DNA of 35,100 nucleotides, taken from assembly GCA_003141855.1 (NCBI GenBank), contig PLNS01000006.1, positions 232,359-267,458 on the forward strand, in the 5' to 3' direction. A program made the translations under genes and the position numbers. The stretch comes from Candidatus Bathyarchaeota archaeon. Its GTDB lineage: Archaea > Thermoproteota > Bathyarchaeia > Bathyarchaeales > Bathycorpusculaceae. Positions 7,676 through 17,480 of this stretch are shown here, in pieces. The stretch's first letter is position 1. Each line of letters begins with the position of its first letter. Under the pieces are notes generated by a model. It saw only the letters and a list, made by a program, of their open reading frames with translations. It was not told the origin of the DNA and did not search any database.

Positions 7676-9088
7676 TTAGATTGTTTCGCAGCTTATGTAT
7701 TTCTTATTGACGTCGTTTAACCACGGATACAACTTGTGCAACTTACCCATTGATTCTGCAACTTTTTCGGTTGGGTACTCGTATGGTTGGAGTCTGCCGC
7801 TGAAGTATTCGTCGTATGCTGCCATGTCAAAGTAGCCGTGACCGCACAACACAAACAGGATGGTCTTTGCTTCACCCGTCTTCTTGCATCTTAGCGCTTC
7901 GTCGATGACGCCTTTGATTGCGTGGGACGGTTCAGGCGCGGGGATGATGCCTTCGGTTTGGATGAATAGTTTGGCTGCGTCAAAGACTTCTAGTTGGTTG
8001 TAGGCTTCGGTTGTCATTTGTTTTTCTTGGACAAGCACGCTTATGGTTGGGGCGATGCCGTGGTAGCGGAGTCCGCCTGCGTGGATTGGGGCTGGAATGA
8101 AATCGTGTCCTAACGTGTGCATGGGAACCAGCGGCGTGAGCTTTGCTGTGTCGCCGTGGTCATACTGGTATACGCCTTTGGTGACTTTGGGGCACGCGGT
8201 GGCTTCTGTGGCGATGAACTTTGTTTCTTTGGGTGCTTTCTTGGATACTTTGTCGTAGTAGAAGGGCCACATGAGTCCAGAGTAACTGCTGCCTCCACCA
8301 ATGCAACCGTAAATCACGTCTGGGTAATCGTCTACCATTTCGAGTTGTTTCTTGGCTTCTAAGCCTTCAACCGTCTGGTGTAAACATACGTGGTTGAAGA
8401 CGCTACCGATTGCATAGTTGGTTTCTTTCTCGTTTACGAGTGCATCTTCGACGGCTTCGCTGATGGCTATGCCGAGGCTGCCTTTGTTGTTTGGGTCTTC
8501 AGCGAGGATTTTTCTTCCTGCCTCAGTCTTGTTACTTGGGCTTGCAATACATTCTGCACCGAACGCGTTCATCATCATCTTACGGTATGGTTTTTGGTCA
8601 AAACTTGCGCGGACCATGTAAACTGTGGCTTTGAGTCCGAACATCATGGCTGCAAACGCTAAAGCGGAACCCCACTGTCCTGCGCCTGTTTCTGTTGACA
8701 GTCGTTTGGTGCCTTCTTTCATGTTGTAGAATGCTTGGGGCACGGCGGTGTTGGGTTTGTGGCTTCCCGCTGGGCTTGTGCCTTCGTACTTGTAGTAGAT
8801 TTTTGCTGGTGTTTTGAGGGCTTTTTCTAAGCCGAGTGCTCTGAAGAGTGGTGTTGGTCTCCAGATTCGGTAGACTTCTCGCACTTCGTCCGGGATGTTT
8901 ATCCATCTTTCTTGGCTTATTTCTTGACCGATGATTTCTTTGGGGAATATTCTTGGGACGATGCCGACGCCGGGCTGTTTGGTTTCCACGTCTATGAATG
9001 GTGGAAGTGGATGTGGCAGGTCGGGCACGATGTTGTACCATTGTTTTGGTATGTCGTTTTCGTTTAATAGGATTTTTCTGTCGGGCAT
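7676..9088 (-). CDS. trpB2: TrpB2-type tryptophan synthase beta chain
   Basis: A 470-aa PLP enzyme catalysing condensation of indole with serine (or a phosphoserine-like donor) to tryptophan. The PLP lysine is K111 in [11 protein letters not shown]. The catalytic-loop [16 protein letters not shown] and the phosphate-binding [11 protein letters not shown] are intact. The N-terminal extension (residues 1-70) and total length mark the TrpB2 group rather than TrpB1. TrpB2 usually works without TrpA, and no trpA or other trp gene is nearby. It is divergently transcribed from an HTH/ACT amino-acid regulator, which suggests control by amino-acid level (inference). Confidence 0.95.
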   Translation of the reverse strand: MPDRKILLNENDIPKQWYNIVPDLPHPLPPFIDVETKQPGVGIVPRIFPKEIIGQEISQERWINIPDEVREVYRIWRPTPLFRALGLEKALKTPAKIYYKYEGTSPAGSHKPNTAVPQAFYNMKEGTKRLSTETGAGQWGSALAFAAMMFGLKATVYMVRASFDQKPYRKMMMNAFGAECIASPSNKTEAGRKILAEDPNNKGSLGIAISEAVEDALVNEKETNYAIGSVFNHVCLHQTVEGLEAKKQLEMVDDYPDVIYGCIGGGSSYSGLMWPFYYDKVSKKAPKETKFIATEATACPKVTKGVYQYDHGDTAKLTPLVPMHTLGHDFIPAPIHAGGLRYHGIAPTISVLVQEKQMTTEAYNQLEVFDAAKLFIQTEGIIPAPEPSHAIKGVIDEALRCKKTGEAKTILFVLCGHGYFDMAAYDEYFSGRLQPYEYPTEKVAESMGKLHKLYPWLNDVNKKYISCETI

Positions 9089-9173
9089 TTTTTCGCCTTC
9101 TATGGGTTATAAACCGTACTTTAAAGTTTTATTTAAGGCTTTTGTGAACAGTTCTGTCCATCAGCAAACAACA

Positions 9174-9182
9174 CATTTATAC
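9174..9182 (+). promoter_or_regulatory. TATA-like element upstream of the ACT regulator
   Basis: CATTTATAC lies about 35-43 bases before ATG 9217, the usual spacing for an archaeal TATA box followed by a short leader. The rest of the 128-bp divergent gap to trpB2 holds a small ACAG-TT-CTGT dyad (about 9148-9157) that could bind the regulator. Confidence 0.4.
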
Positions 9183-9216
9183 CCAAACGCACAGAAATAC
9201 ACACAAGCGACCCAAA

Positions 9217-9720
9217 ATGTGGAACCAAATCAAAACCCAACTCGAAGCCTACCCCGAACGCCTCAAAGTAGCACGCGTCCTCGTAGAAAACGGCTTAAGC
9301 GCCAGAAACGACAAAATATACCTAAACCAAATAGAAATCCCACCCGTCCGCATAGCCAGAGTCGCAGGCGTCGACAGACGAACAGTAAACGAAACCCTAA
9401 ACACCATAAAAGCCAACCCCGAGCTAAAAATGATTTTTGAAGAAATCCGTCCAGCAGGGCACTCCCTGAAAGAACTCGCAAAACACCTCAACCTTGGTGT
9501 CTTGGAGATAACCCCGATTAACGCGAGGTCGCCAGGAATCCTCTCCAACGCCGCCATGCTGCTAAACAAGGCAGGCTTAAGCATACGCCAAGCAATCGTA
9601 GACGACCCCGAACTCTCACCCGAACCCAAACTAACCCTAATCGTTGAGAAGAAAATCCCCGGAGAACTCATCCCAGAACTACTAAAAATAACCGGAGTTG
9701 CCAAAGTATCCGTATACTAA
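9217..9720 (+). CDS. HTH and ACT-domain regulator of amino-acid metabolism
   Basis: A 167-aa protein. The first half has a helix-turn-helix-like segment (PPVRIARVAGVDRRTVNETL, about residues 42-61). The second half is an ACT ligand-binding domain (about 90-167: GVLEITPINARSPGILSNAA, LLNKAGLSIRQAIVDDPE, and a closing strand VAKVSVY). This is the make-up of the predicted archaeal regulators in COG2150. ACT domains bind amino acids. Its position head to head with trpB2 suggests an aromatic amino acid as effector and trpB2 as a target, both inferred. Confidence 0.82.
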   Translation: MWNQIKTQLEAYPERLKVARVLVENGLSARNDKIYLNQIEIPPVRIARVAGVDRRTVNETLNTIKANPELKMIFEEIRPAGHSLKELAKHLNLGVLEITPINARSPGILSNAAMLLNKAGLSIRQAIVDDPELSPEPKLTLIVEKKIPGELIPELLKITGVAKVSVY

Positions 9721-9786
9721 ACAACTCCATAGGGCAAATATGGCAGCCAAACTAGACATGGTCTTAGGCTTAAATTAAAATTCTAA

Positions 9787-12700
9787 TTATCGAAAGATAC
9801 TTTCAAGTTGAATAGCCAAGTTGATTGCTTTTGGCCAACCGATTTGTAAATACGCCTCTAATATTTGAACAAAGTCTAAACGACTCTCATCCATACCAAG
9901 AACTATCTTGTGTTCGGCAAGGACACGTCCTAAGATGTTGATTGTTTTATCAGCTGCAAGTTGTTCTCCTGAAATTCCAAAAGGCGTACTTGCGGTCGTT
10001 ACCTTATTAAGCCAATGGAGTCCCCGAGCAACGTCAAACCATATGATATGCTCGATTCCATCAACTAAGCTATACGCTATCTGTGGATCGGGAAAGGCAA
10101 GTAAAACTTCAAGGATCGGTTCGGCATTTTTCCACCAATCAGATACTTGAGTGGTTGCTTCACTACTAACCATAGATGACCAATGTGTTGCGTAGTTCTC
10201 TGCCGAAACACGAAACTCAATTGTAATTCGATAAAGAAGCCAGTGCAGGTCTTTTAGTATTTGCTGTACCTCGCTGGTTGGCTGAGAACTTATTTCTTTT
10301 TGATGTATTTCAGCCCAGTCTTTAGCAGCACCTATTAGATTCAATAAAAATATCATCGCCTCTTGATGACCGATCAAATTTACTTTTATGGCTCTAGGAA
10401 GCAATTCGCCTGTTGCAAAATCAGAAGCCCCTTGTAACTCGTCCAAGTTTTCATCAAGGCTTTGAATCAACTCTTGGAGAATTTTGGATGCCCAAGTTTC
10501 GCCATCTCCAAAAGCTATCGCACCCAACCATGAACCACAAATTTTTCTAAGATCCCGCGAATTACTTGAATGAACAGCATTCAAGAGTTTTTTCATTAAC
10601 TGGGTCGCTCGCATCGAATCATTTTTCTGAAGTACCCAGAACCAATTCTGAATTAACGCTATCATGAGAACTTCATCGTTTTGCGGTTCAGATGGAAGTG
10701 TATCAATCCAAAACTCCAAAGTTTCCCACACATAAGCCGGCCATTTCTTAAAGATAGACCATAATCGCATGCTAACTTGCATTCGCACCTCCTTTTCGGG
10801 CTGCCGTGCAAGAGTACAAAGCAAACTTTTGTATTCATCTGTGAGTGAGTCAACTTTACCTGCTAAACATACGAGCGCCCCTACTGCGTCGCGCTTTGAA
10901 TTCAAAAGTTCAGCTTCTCTAAATTGAGTCCATTTCGCTGTTTGGGCGGGCACAAAATAACATTTGTCAAATATGATTGCTCGGAACCTTGCGGTCAAAT
11001 TATCGATTAGCAGATTATCTAACCGAAATGGACTGCACGCGAGCTGGGCATAGCCATGAATTAGTCTACATTGAACTAATGAACCGATGGCATCGCCTGC
11101 TGCATTTGGTTTATCGGCCAATTTTTGCTCAATTTCACTCATTTTTTGAAGAATTACAGATACATCGCTTTCAGTAATCGTTTTGGTTGTTAGCTGTTCT
11201 AAAAAGGAGGAGGTTTCAATTAGCTCCTGAATCACTGGATTAGTTATATCTAAACCCTGACTCTGTAGCCACATCTCTTTAGTGAATTCTTGTACACCGG
11301 TTGTTACTTTCCCATATTGTTCCTCTTTAGAAACAGGCGGGTTTTTGCTTAGGAAATCCTTTGCAGCGGGAGTTAGTTTTTCCTCTGGAATAAATTGTAA
11401 CAGTCTTGCAGTTATAGCGAGCAGTCTTTCTCCTTTACCCGTGCAATTGTGAGCCTGGTTGGGTATGCTTAAGACTGATTTTTCAATCTGGTAAACGCTT
11501 TCGATAGATAAATGAGGTACAAACGCCTTGATGCAGTCTTCTACTACACTCATCGGGAGGCTGACCATAAAACTTGAATCAAGTAATATTGTCCAGATGC
11601 GCTGAGCAAAAAATTTGGGTGAATTGCCAGCAGCAATCAACATTTTTCTCCAAATGGCGCCAATTGTGTTTTCTTTAATTAATACCTGCTTTATTTTTTC
11701 CCAATTTTCATTAGATTCATTAAGGCTTAATTTTTCAAGATATTGTTGCCAGTTCTGTAGCATTATTTCTTGTGGATCTCCTGCATTCGAATTATCCCAG
11801 AAACCAGAATAATCTAATTGTATATGGCAGGCACTACCTTCCCAAAGGAACTCCTTAACTGGATAAGCCGCTTTGTATAGATGATGCTGATATAGATAGT
11901 GATTAAGCGTTTTTATCAGCGCTCTTGTTGCTTCTTGCGGAGCAGCGGATAAGAATTCGGCATATTCTTGCGAGAGTTGATACCAGACCATCTCATAGTC
12001 TTGGCGTTTATTAGTAAGCAATGGTAAAATTTGTCCAAAACCCATTGGTATTTGTTCATTGCCCGTTTCGCTATAACCAAAAATATTATCGTATACATCT
12101 ACAGCAAGGTTTGGGTCGACTCGCCAAATGTATTTGATGCCGTTCGCTATTCCGTATGCTTGTAGGTAGCCAGCTCGCTCAAGCTCAGGACGAGAGAGGA
12201 TCTTTTGGATCATTTTCTTTGACTCGGCGAGGTTTGAAGCAATTGTGGTACAAACCCAGAGAATTGGAGCACTGATCAGTCGACTTGGTTTTTTGTCATG
12301 CGCCCAATGAAAGTCTATAAGGATAATTGCTGACTGGTTTGTTAGTAATTTACCTATTGCTGACAAGTTTTCTATTTTATCAAACGCCGAAAATAACAAT
12401 CGGCGGCCGGAAAAGACCAATTCCAAGTTAGCGCTACTTACTAAGTCTTTTGCGAACTCAATCCACCAATCCCCAGAGGACTTATCAAACAATACCGGTA
12501 AAGAAGTAAATGACGCCGCCGAAATTACTTGGTTGATTACCCCAATCCATTTTGGACTGTCAGCATCGTTCTTAACAACTCCTTCTAACAATGTTTGCAA
12601 GTCTTGACGATTTTTTGCCTCTTCTGCAACCACAATATAACTTGGATATTTGTTTAACAATGAAACTGAGGACTTTTCAAGTGTTAGTATTGTCTCCCAA

Positions 12701-14640
12701 AAATCGTCGCGTCCATGCGTCCAAGCAAATCGATGATATAACAACAAACTAGGACGAAGGAATAGTGCCCATGTGTTAGGGATCGCAAGTTCTGACTCAA
12801 GATTTTTATGCCGTGGACGGACAAAAAGTCGTTCAGCAACGTAGTCGAATAACAAATGGTGATTAAATTCAACTAATTGCTCATCCGGCAAACGTCCCGG
12901 AAGGAAGACTGGATGGCGAATGAAATCTGAGCTGAAGAGTGCGTTACTTACATTCGCACTTAAATTGTCAGGGGTAGTTTGTAGAGTTTTCTGCTCAACC
13001 ATTTTTTCGACTGTTTCTTTGATAGCTACTGTCATTTCTTGCCTTAACGGTTGGGCTTCAATTCGCCGGTTCCAATACTCTTCAAAGAGCTCTGCTTGTG
13101 TGGAAAGCGCCGAAAATTGTATAGCTGAATCCCCAGCAGAAATTAGTTTGCATAATAAATCTAGGTTAAATAAATTGTACAAAATAGGCTGAAGGTTTGG
13201 ATTCCTTTCAAGCACTTCCTTGGCGGTCGGAAGTTCTGCAAGAACTTCGTTAAATTCACCCTCAGTTAAATCAGGTACGACTATGTGGTTAACTGTTTTT
13301 AAATCAGGGCTTATAAATTGGGTTGAAACAGAATTTTCCAAAGATGCTGGAAAGAGGCCCTGCAAATCACTCGCATACCGCAAGTCAAACATACGTATAG
13401 AAGCAACTACTCGGATACCCACACGTTTGGCCAAGGCAATTAGTTTCCGATATCCATTTTGAATCGCTGGATCACGTAAACCATCAAGTCCATCAATGAT
13501 TAAAACGGTCTGCGAAGTGCTAACGGCTTCTGAAAAAATGCCTGACCAAAAATTCTGAAGATTGAGATGAGTCTGCAACTCTTGTGGGGATGAATACGGT
13601 AAGGAGTCTGCCGCCCAATACCAGACACGGAAACCTGTTGATTTCAATTCCTCTACTAAAGTCAAGAGACACCCTGTTTTTCCAGACCCGGCGCCCCCTG
13701 TTATAATGTATGATGCCTCTTGAACGGCTCTAACTATCTCCTTTAACACAGGTCGAGAGATGTGCAGTTTATCATTTGCTATAGAGAGACTTGTTCTTCC
13801 TTTTTCAGTTTGATCTATGACTTCTATGTTTGTCAAGTCATATAGCCTTTCGAAATCCTTTTTGTAATTAACGCTTTCTCGTAGAGCAACGCCTTCAGAG
13901 ATTAGTCTATTTCGAAGTGCAATGCGGTCGATTGAACCCCTTTCCGCAAGAAGGTCGTCTGCTAAACAATGTAGCAATCTAAGAACTGAGGTTAGTTGGG
14001 AGGGATTAGAAAGTAATCCATTTTGAAGAGCATCAATAATTGCTAAAGAGTCAGAGTCACTTTGCTCTAGTTGAAGCTGTTTTATGTAGATTCGCTTTAA
14101 CAACTGCTGGACTGAAATCGATTGGTCGCCATTTGGGGCACAAGCAACAGATTGGGTGAGAGTTAATAATTCATTTACAATTTCTTGTTCTTGCTGGTTT
14201 TTCGCTGCATCGATTATGTTTGACCCTTGAGGTGATTGGCGGTATCTGCGTAGAATTTGCTCTAACATTTTTAGCCTGCGGTTGTTTTTTTCATAAAAAA
14301 GAATTAAGCAATAGCCTATCCCAGGCGATATGTTCTGTTGCTCTCTATAAAACTGTTTTACAACTGAGCCCCACTCACTATCTACACTGCTTGAAAGGCT
14401 TAGGCTCCGCTTGCATTGCCCAAAAAGAACTTCACTCGCATCAAATTCAACTCTTAAGTCATCGACATCATCGTTTGTTTCTGAAAATATCCGCTGAGGA
14501 ACTGATTCGGCTTTAAAACCAAAAAGTTCACCCATTGGAGTCTGAAGAAGCACTCGTGCGCACCACCAGGCCGTTACTCGAGCCTGAAAACGTTGGCCGC
14601 CAGCCATGGCAGCGCCACCTGAATGTTGCGGTTCAGACAT
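9787..14640 (-). CDS. Avs-like STAND NTPase with N-terminal nuclease domain
   Basis: A giant protein of about 1617 aa. An N-terminal domain (to about residue 220) opens GGQRFQARVTAWW and contains DVDDLRVEFD followed by EVLFGQCKRS. This D...QxK pattern is that of PD-(D/E)XK nucleases of the Cap4/DUF4297 type. A P-loop NTPase follows: Walker A GGAGSGKT at about 315-322, Walker B TVLIIDGLDGLRD at about 378-390. The remaining 1100 or so residues are helical, with no recognised catalytic motif, as in sensor domains. Avs proteins recognise phage proteins through that C-terminus, oligomerise, and then cut DNA. I chose ATG 14640 because GGGGGA lies just upstream; ATG 14655 and 14658 are alternatives. 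Its AT-rich composition contrasts with its neighbours. Confidence 0.78.
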   Translation of the reverse strand: MSEPQHSGGAAMAGGQRFQARVTAWWCARVLLQTPMGELFGFKAESVPQRIFSETNDDVDDLRVEFDASEVLFGQCKRSLSLSSSVDSEWGSVVKQFYREQQNISPGIGYCLILFYEKNNRRLKMLEQILRRYRQSPQGSNIIDAAKNQQEQEIVNELLTLTQSVACAPNGDQSISVQQLLKRIYIKQLQLEQSDSDSLAIIDALQNGLLSNPSQLTSVLRLLHCLADDLLAERGSIDRIALRNRLISEGVALRESVNYKKDFERLYDLTNIEVIDQTEKGRTSLSIANDKLHISRPVLKEIVRAVQEASYIITGGAGSGKTGCLLTLVEELKSTGFRVWYWAADSLPYSSPQELQTHLNLQNFWSGIFSEAVSTSQTVLIIDGLDGLRDPAIQNGYRKLIALAKRVGIRVVASIRMFDLRYASDLQGLFPASLENSVSTQFISPDLKTVNHIVVPDLTEGEFNEVLAELPTAKEVLERNPNLQPILYNLFNLDLLCKLISAGDSAIQFSALSTQAELFEEYWNRRIEAQPLRQEMTVAIKETVEKMVEQKTLQTTPDNLSANVSNALFSSDFIRHPVFLPGRLPDEQLVEFNHHLLFDYVAERLFVRPRHKNLESELAIPNTWALFLRPSLLLYHRFAWTHGRDDFWETILTLEKSSVSLLNKYPSYIVVAEEAKNRQDLQTLLEGVVKNDADSPKWIGVINQVISAASFTSLPVLFDKSSGDWWIEFAKDLVSSANLELVFSGRRLLFSAFDKIENLSAIGKLLTNQSAIILIDFHWAHDKKPSRLISAPILWVCTTIASNLAESKKMIQKILSRPELERAGYLQAYGIANGIKYIWRVDPNLAVDVYDNIFGYSETGNEQIPMGFGQILPLLTNKRQDYEMVWYQLSQEYAEFLSAAPQEATRALIKTLNHYLYQHHLYKAAYPVKEFLWEGSACHIQLDYSGFWDNSNAGDPQEIMLQNWQQYLEKLSLNESNENWEKIKQVLIKENTIGAIWRKMLIAAGNSPKFFAQRIWTILLDSSFMVSLPMSVVEDCIKAFVPHLSIESVYQIEKSVLSIPNQAHNCTGKGERLLAITARLLQFIPEEKLTPAAKDFLSKNPPVSKEEQYGKVTTGVQEFTKEMWLQSQGLDITNPVIQELIETSSFLEQLTTKTITESDVSVILQKMSEIEQKLADKPNAAGDAIGSLVQCRLIHGYAQLACSPFRLDNLLIDNLTARFRAIIFDKCYFVPAQTAKWTQFREAELLNSKRDAVGALVCLAGKVDSLTDEYKSLLCTLARQPEKEVRMQVSMRLWSIFKKWPAYVWETLEFWIDTLPSEPQNDEVLMIALIQNWFWVLQKNDSMRATQLMKKLLNAVHSSNSRDLRKICGSWLGAIAFGDGETWASKILQELIQSLDENLDELQGASDFATGELLPRAIKVNLIGHQEAMIFLLNLIGAAKDWAEIHQKEISSQPTSEVQQILKDLHWLLYRITIEFRVSAENYATHWSSMVSSEATTQVSDWWKNAEPILEVLLAFPDPQIAYSLVDGIEHIIWFDVARGLHWLNKVTTASTPFGISGEQLAADKTINILGRVLAEHKIVLGMDESRLDFVQILEAYLQIGWPKAINLAIQLESIFR

Positions 14641-14870
14641 CCAATTATCCCCCATCAAGCATTTTTCATTTAGGTATTAATTCTTTCGGTCACTACGCTG
14701 GTTTGCTTGTTTTATTCTGCTTTTTGTGGCGCGAAATTGCTTATAGGGGGCGGTTGGTTGTGGGGTTGGTGGGCGGGGTTTTGTCTTTATGGGCTATGCT
14801 AGTGCCCGCTTGCATTGTGCTGTTCATCGCTTTCTGCTTCTGTCGCTGCCATTTTTGGGTAGCTTACCAA

Positions 14871-14911
14871 CCTATTAGGCGTCTATTAGGAGCATATCAG
14901 GATCCTAATAG
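14871..14911. repeat. CTATTAGG direct and inverted repeats
   Basis: CTATTAGG occurs at 14872-14879 and again at 14883-14890. The second copy pairs perfectly as CTATTAGGA (14883-14891) with TCCTAATAG (14903-14911) across an 11-bp spacer. It could be a regulator-binding cluster for the Avs-like gene, 240-270 bases upstream of its start, or a remnant of the insertion junction. Confidence 0.5.
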
Positions 14912-15091
14912 TAGTTCTATGCAGAAACTATAGAGGGGGTCAATGCGCTGAAATTTCTGAGAGGGGAGGTTGGTATTGACTTAAAACAGGCGCACTAGCA
15001 TGTTGCAATTTGTGCTCCTAAAGTCCGCCTATTTGTAAGGGGGTATAGAAAAAAATCGCAAGTGCTCTAAGCCATTTTGCTTCCGCCTTCA

Positions 15092-15235
15092 GCTTGTAAT
15101 AACCTGCACAACCAGAACGCAACCCTAATTCCAACCTGAAGACAAAACACAATCTTCTGCATAACCTGTTGGTTGTTGTTGTGGTATAGGGACATTTCAC
15201 TCACAACTACTAAAGAAAAAACAAGATAAACAACC
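15092..15235 (-). repeat. diverged dispersed repeat, copy A
   Basis: Read on the minus strand, this segment aligns with 17481-17617 on the plus strand. A 22-nt identical block (15203-15224) and a 17-nt identical block (15166-15182) occur in the same order and at nearly the same spacing (20 versus 18 nt) in both copies. A 54-nt stretch follows that aligns without gaps at about 63% identity, then a shared TTGTGCA. Each copy has an open frame giving a PYTTTTNR-like and LCFVF-like peptide, so a small gene or a structured RNA remains possible. Confidence 0.7.
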
Positions 15236-15338
15236 CGTCAGCTCCTGCAAAAATGAAACGCCAAATAGCCCAAAAAACGGGTTAATGATGCAAAAACTGC
15301 TCGCCTAGGCTTTATTCAACATGCCCCCACTAGAAAAA

Positions 15339-15347
15339 CTTATATGG
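15339..15347 (+). promoter_or_regulatory. thermosome TATA box
   Basis: CTTATATGG, preceded by the A-rich GAAAAA expected of a BRE, lies 46-54 bases before the chosen thermosome start. A start site near 15368 would leave a short leader containing the GGAGGT ribosome-binding site at 15379-15384. Confidence 0.55.
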
Positions 15348-15392
15348 TTAGTAACGTTTTGTTGTAGTTCGCATTATTGGAGGTTATTTGAT

Positions 15393-17060
15393 TTGTCATC
15401 ATCACAAGCTGGCGGAGTACCTGTTCTCGTTCTCAGAGAAGGCGCAAACAGGTCCCGCGGAAGAGAAGCGCAACACAGCAATATCATGGCTGCCAAAGTT
15501 GTCGCTGAAAGCATCCGAAGCGCTTTAGGTCCAAAAGGAATGGATAAAATGCTCGTTGACAGCTTCGGAGACGTCACAATAACAAGCGACGGCAGAACTA
15601 TTCTCGACGAGATGGATGTTCAGCATCCAGCAGCAAAAATGCTCGTCGAAGTTGCTAAAACACAGGACAAAGAAGCTGGCGACGGAACAACATCCGCAGT
15701 TATAATTGCAGGCGAACTTTTGAGCAGAGCAGAAGAATTAATCGACAAAAACATCCATCCAACAGTCATAATTGACGGTTACAGGAAAGCCGCTGACAAA
15801 GCCTTGGAAACTCTTGAGAAAATAGCCATCCCAATCGACCTAAAATCACACGACTACCTCAAGAAGGCTGCAGCAACATCCATGGGCAGCAAAATCGTCG
15901 CTGAATACAAGGATTACTTAGCTGATTTAGCCGTTAAAGCAATGTTGGCAGTCGCCGAAAAACACGACGGCGCCTACAAAGCAGACGTTGACGATGTGAA
16001 GGTTGAGAAGAAAACAGGCGAATCCCTCGCGGACACCAGCCTAATCAACGGCATAGTTTTAGATAAAGAAATCGTTCACTCAGGCATGCCCAAACGATTA
16101 GAAAAAGCAAAAATCGCTTTGCTTGATGCGTCACTGGAAAATGAAAAACCAGAGATGGACGCAAAAATCAGCATTGAAAGCCCAGAGCAGATTGAAGCGT
16201 TCCTAAAACAAGAAGAAACCATGCTAAAGGACATGGTTGAAAAAGTCTTAGCCTCAGGCGCGAACGTGATTATCTGCCAGAAAGGCATCGACGATATGGC
16301 TCAGCATTTCCTCGCGCGCCGTGGAGTAATAGCGATTAGGAGAGCCAAGAAATCAGACATGGAAAAACTTGCAAGAGCCACGGGTGGAAAAATAGTTAGC
16401 AACATTGACGCACTCGCCGCCTCAGATCTTGGTTACGCAGCTTTAGTTGAAGAGCGCAGAACAGGCGATGACAAGATGACTTACGTTGAAGGCTGCAAGA
16501 ACCCCAAGTCGGTTACGCTTTTGATTAGGGGTGGAACTCAACGGATGACTGCAGAAGCCGAACGCTCCATACATGATGGGCTCTGTGTTGTCAGAGACTT
16601 AATTGAGGAGCCAAAAATCGTTGCCGGAGGAAGCGCTCCAGAAATGGAAATGGCAAGTGTTCTTAAAAAATACGCTCAAACCGTGCAGGGAAGAGAGCAA
16701 CTTGCAATCACAATATTTGCAGAATCCCTCGAAGCAATAGCAACAACACTTGCGGAAAACGCTGGCTTAGACCCAGTTGACATATTATCAGAATTACGAA
16801 CTAGACACGAAAAAGGAGAAACATGGGCAGGCATCGATGTTCTCGCAGGCAAAGTCGAAGACATGACAAAAATAAACGTCTATGAACCACTCGCAGTCAA
16901 AAAACAAATCATCAAATCAGCAAACGAAGCCGCAACAATGATTCTTAAAATCGACGACGTTATAGCTTCAGGAAAAATGAAGACGCCTCCAATGCCACCG
17001 GGAGGAGGAATGCCGGGCGGAATGGGCGGCGGTATGGGTGGATATCCAGGCGGAGAGTAA
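15393..17060 (+). CDS. ths: thermosome subunit (group II chaperonin)
   Basis: A 555-aa ATP-dependent chaperonin subunit that forms a double-ring folding chamber in the cytoplasm. The equatorial ATP site is intact: [18 protein letters not shown] near the N-terminus, [15 protein letters not shown], and [20 protein letters not shown] with [19 protein letters not shown] near the C-terminus. The C-terminal tail is the usual Gly/Met-rich repeat ([13 protein letters not shown]). I chose TTG 15393 because GGAGGT sits 8 bases upstream and the product then starts [13 protein letters not shown], as in relatives. Upstream in-frame starts would add a non-homologous tail. It is directly followed by rpoK, whose ribosome-binding site overlaps the thermosome stop. 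Confidence 0.97.
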   Translation: MSSSQAGGVPVLVLREGANRSRGREAQHSNIMAAKVVAESIRSALGPKGMDKMLVDSFGDVTITSDGRTILDEMDVQHPAAKMLVEVAKTQDKEAGDGTTSAVIIAGELLSRAEELIDKNIHPTVIIDGYRKAADKALETLEKIAIPIDLKSHDYLKKAAATSMGSKIVAEYKDYLADLAVKAMLAVAEKHDGAYKADVDDVKVEKKTGESLADTSLINGIVLDKEIVHSGMPKRLEKAKIALLDASLENEKPEMDAKISIESPEQIEAFLKQEETMLKDMVEKVLASGANVIICQKGIDDMAQHFLARRGVIAIRRAKKSDMEKLARATGGKIVSNIDALAASDLGYAALVEERRTGDDKMTYVEGCKNPKSVTLLIRGGTQRMTAEAERSIHDGLCVVRDLIEEPKIVAGGSAPEMEMASVLKKYAQTVQGREQLAITIFAESLEAIATTLAENAGLDPVDILSELRTRHEKGETWAGIDVLAGKVEDMTKINVYEPLAVKKQIIKSANEAATMILKIDDVIASGKMKTPPMPPGGGMPGGMGGGMGGYPGGE

Positions 17061-17066
17061 TAAAAC

Positions 17067-17309
17067 ACGTCAGAACAAAAAATTATTATAGGACCCCCAA
17101 AAATTACTCGCTTCGAGAAAGCAAGAATAGTAGGCGCACGTGCGCTTCAAATCTCGATGGGAGCACCAATCTTGGTAGATGCAGCTGATAACACAAACCC
17201 GATTGACATCGCATTAAGTGAACTTGACGCGGGAATCTTGCCAATAACTATCCGAAGAACCCTGCCAGATGGGACTTTTCAAGATATTCCATTAAAATGG
17301 CTATCTTGA
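17067..17309 (+). CDS. rpoK: DNA-directed RNA polymerase subunit K, apparent ACG start
   Basis: An 80-aa protein, the archaeal equivalent of eukaryotic RPB6, needed for RNA polymerase assembly. Seen are [30 protein letters not shown], the acidic [21 protein letters not shown] and the ending [15 protein letters not shown]. No ATG, GTG or TTG precedes the conserved part. The frame is closed by TAA 17061-17063, and ACG 17067 stands where related proteins have Met (then SEQ...IIIGPP). GGAGAG at 17052-17057 gives that ACG an ideal 9-base spacing. The gene is 6 bp beyond the thermosome stop, so translational coupling may aid initiation. An assembly or sequencing error turning ATG into ACG is the main alternative. 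Confidence 0.9.
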   Translation, partial: TSEQKIIIGPPKITRFEKARIVGARALQISMGAPILVDAADNTNPIDIALSELDAGILPITIRRTLPDGTFQDIPLKWLS

Positions 17310-17318
17310 GCCTCAATT

Positions 17319-17350
17319 TTTCTCTTTTAGATTTTCGTTTTTAGTTAGCT
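17319..17350 (+). terminator. T-rich transcription terminator after rpoK
   Basis: Several runs of four to five T follow the rpoK stop within 40 bp. This is the form of intrinsic terminator used by archaeal RNA polymerase, which needs no hairpin. Confidence 0.45.
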
Positions 17351-17480
17351 TTTGTCTTTTTCTTTCTAACCTTTTTTGGTATCCTATTGAAATGGAATTT
17401 AAGTCCTTTTTACGCTTTTTTGTTGTTTCCTGTACTTTTTTAGACGTTTTTACGCTTTACCTGCTTCTTTGGCTTTAGTT

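Larger units (their letters stand above)
14641..15392. other. gene-free junction between the Avs-like gene and thermosome
   Basis: About 750 bp without a convincing gene. It contains, in order, the Avs-like promoter region, a GT-rich stretch (about 14740-14830), a group of CTATTAGG repeats with an inverted copy (14871-14911), repeat copy A (15092-15235), and the thermosome promoter. The open frames here are short, lack ribosome-binding sites and partly overlap the repeat. Confidence 0.6.

Noticed and set aside
8117-8662. Antisense open frames inside trpB2
   Set aside because: Strong trpB2 coding signal on the other strand; the antisense frames have no recognisable motifs.
14700-14830. Possible third copy of the A/B repeat
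   Set aside because: Only general GT-richness and TATA-like similarity; neither exact block of the A/B pair is present.
14535-14933. 132-codon plus-strand open frame with a hydrophobic stretch near its end
   Set aside because: Its first third is antisense to the Avs-like N-terminus, no ribosome-binding site precedes its start, and the hydrophobic part follows from GT-rich DNA.
15321-15392. N-terminal extension of the thermosome
   Set aside because: It would cover the TATA box and ribosome-binding site; relatives begin near SSSQAGG.
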